6,597 nucleotides of DNA from positions 1 through 6,597 of the forward strand of contig JAUWSZ010000150.1 of the NCBI GenBank assembly GCA_030609865.1, in the 5' to 3' direction. Under the pieces are notes generated by a model. The model ran no database searches. It saw nothing but the letters and a program-made list of their open reading frames with translations, and was not told the origin of the DNA. Both the position numbers and the translations under genes were made by a program. Source of the DNA: a bacterium. GTDB taxonomy: Bacteria; Desulfobacterota; DSWW01. Every line of letters begins with the position of its first letter. The first letter of the stretch is position 1. This document shows, piece by piece, positions 5,467 through 6,597 of the stretch.

Positions 5467-6597
5467 CTAGGGCGAGCCGAAGAGCGTACTCCACTCCCAC
5501 TCGAGTCGCGGCGTCCGGTCCACTCCGTCCAGCCTCCCATCGGCCCAGAGGGTCATGTCGCCGCGACCACGGTAGGCCACGCTGAGCAGGTGCAGAGAGA
5601 GAAACAGGGGGTCTTCTTCGGTCGCCAGCAAGTTCCAGTGGCTCGCGAGGGTCTTGGGCGACTCGTCGTTGTAGTACACGTCCGCCGAGAAGTCTTCATC
5701 CGGCGGTGTGAACGTCCCGTCGGTCCATGCGTTGGTGGTGATCATGGCTTCACCGTGGTGCCAGCCCGTCTGGGGCACCCGAAGGTGATAGAAGTCGGGA
5801 CCGGTCTCGTAGGGATCGGCGGTCATGACCCCGCCGTGGCCCTCGGGCGTGTAGTAGTTCACGAAGCCGTGCGTCATGATCTCGTAGCCCTGCAACTCCG
5901 CAAAGACGTTCGCCAGATGGGTGGAGAGGTCGGGATCCGTCGGGAAGGTCAAGGCGTGGCGGGCCGCAACCATGCGCGACATGCGCCCCACCGATAGATC
6001 CTTGAACTGGGTTTTGTAGTCATGCAGCGAAGCCAAGGTGCCGAACTCGTTCACGGCGGTCACCACGGTTACGTAACCGGGCCAGCCCAGGTTGACCCAT
6101 TCCGGTGAGCCGTCGTCAGGATCCCAAGCGCACAGGACGTGATGGTTCCCCTCAGGAACAGGAGTTATATAGTCCAGTCGACGGGTGGCCAGCGTTTTGA
6201 TCGGTTCTTCGACGTAGCGCCCCCAGCAGGTGTGGCTGCGGCATGCGGATCCCCAGTCCCCAACGGTGTTCATCACTTTCAGGTCGAGCTCGTCGATCCC
6301 GGCCAGGGGGTGGGTGTCGGCAAGCGAATCCACCATGCCATCGAACTCATCCTCGATCTCGGGGGGCTGCCAGACAGCGACCAGCATCAGGGTCCGAAGA
6401 TTGCTGTATTCCAAGCCGACCTTCTGCTCGAACTGGGCGACGGCATCCACGATGTGGTCCCCGAGAAGGGTCGCGTGGGCGTATCCCATTTCGTAATGGG
6501 AGCCCCACACGCGCAGTACGGTATATCCCTGGTCACTGACATTCAGCCCCTGATCCAGAATGAGCCCGTTCACACATTCGCGGTCTGCTGAATCTGC
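5467..6597 (-). CDS. C45-like (Ntn-hydrolase) peptidase/acyltransferase, 5' end beyond window
   Basis: At least 368 residues from a GTG at 6573, but the frame stays open through the last eight codons to the edge and that GTG has no ribosome site, so the true start, perhaps with a signal peptide, is probably outside. Family features, numbered from the GTG: LRVWGSHYEMGYAHATLLGD (20-39) is the usual N-terminal motif of C45/acyl-coenzyme A:6-aminopenicillanate acyltransferase-like proteins. CRSHTCWG (111-118) aligns with the C-x-S-x(3)-WG pattern at the autocleavage site, making C111 the likely nucleophile and C116 a second candidate. RRLDY (131-135) corresponds to the conserved R-N-L-D-W. WVNLGWPGYVTVVTAVNEFG (159-178) is the core strand motif. 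ITTNAW (278-283) resembles the later T-N motif. These enzymes hydrolyse or transfer amide-linked acyl groups; the substrate here is unknown. Convergent with the EthD gene and not in its operon. Confidence 0.78.
   Translation of the reverse strand, partial: ADSADRECVNGLILDQGLNVSDQGYTVLRVWGSHYEMGYAHATLLGDHIVDAVAQFEQKVGLEYSNLRTLMLVAVWQPPEIEDEFDGMVDSLADTHPLAGIDELDLKVMNTVGDWGSACRSHTCWGRYVEEPIKTLATRRLDYITPVPEGNHHVLCAWDPDDGSPEWVNLGWPGYVTVVTAVNEFGTLASLHDYKTQFKDLSVGRMSRMVAARHALTFPTDPDLSTHLANVFAELQGYEIMTHGFVNYYTPEGHGGVMTADPYETGPDFYHLRVPQTGWHHGEAMITTNAWTDGTFTPPDEDFSADVYYNDESPKTLASHWNLLATEEDPLFLSLHLLSVAYRGRGDMTLWADGRLDGVDRTPRLEWEWSTLFGSP

Noticed and set aside
5446..5997. Plus-strand frame opposite the C45-like gene
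   Set aside because: The minus strand has consistent family motifs across the whole span; the plus-strand frame has none.

Overview
The window is a 6.6 kb piece of GC-rich bacterial chromosome. It carries six protein-coding genes with clear Shine-Dalgarno sequences, bacterial -35/-10 promoters and short spacers. I see no RNA gene, CRISPR array, insertion sequence or phage gene. The GC-rich coding sequence, the paired metal-efflux genes, the GlpD/EthD/TetR neighbourhood and the heptamer repeats after genes would fit a Desulfobacterota (deltaproteobacterial) or similar environmental lineage. That placement is an inference with modest confidence.

Region 1 (1-1846) is a metal-resistance unit. 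A TTGACA-N17-TATATT promoter is followed by a perfect ATATATG-CT-CATATAT palindrome. An ArsR/SmtB-type repressor (195-566) comes next, retaining both classical metal sites. Fifty bases further on lies a permease of the SO_0444 Cu/Zn efflux type (617-1846). The simplest reading is an autoregulated, metal-derepressed two-gene operon.

Region 2 (1847-1968) separates convergent genes and holds an inverted pair of heptamer tandem repeats that probably folds as a two-way terminator. Two other, different heptamer repeats occur in the window: inside the 3' end of the permease gene and just after the EthD gene.

Region 3 (1969-5405) is a second regulatory unit. A TetR-family regulator on the minus strand faces a two-gene operon on the plus strand. 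The operon encodes a complete FAD-dependent glycerol-3-phosphate dehydrogenase (GlpD-like) and a tandem EthD-domain protein. The 286-base divergent spacer is AT-rich. It holds a strong TTGACA-N16-GATAAT promoter, a 21-base AT-only palindrome over its -10 and start site, a TGACTCA-N10-TGAGTCA inverted repeat and a direct repeat flanking the -35. The natural inference is that the TetR protein controls the GlpD/EthD pair. No glycerol kinase, glycerol facilitator or DeoR-type GlpR is present, so the ordinary glycerol role of GlpD is uncertain.

Region 4 (5406-6597) holds a C45-like (Ntn-hydrolase, penicillin acyltransferase-type) hydrolase on the minus strand. It is convergent with the EthD gene, and its frame stays open to the right edge, so its N-terminus is probably outside the window.

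The most notable points are the dense operator architecture in front of the glpD-EthD pair, the pairing of those two genes, and the three unrelated heptamer repeats at gene 3' ends. I do not see convincing evidence for a wholly new defence or mobile system.
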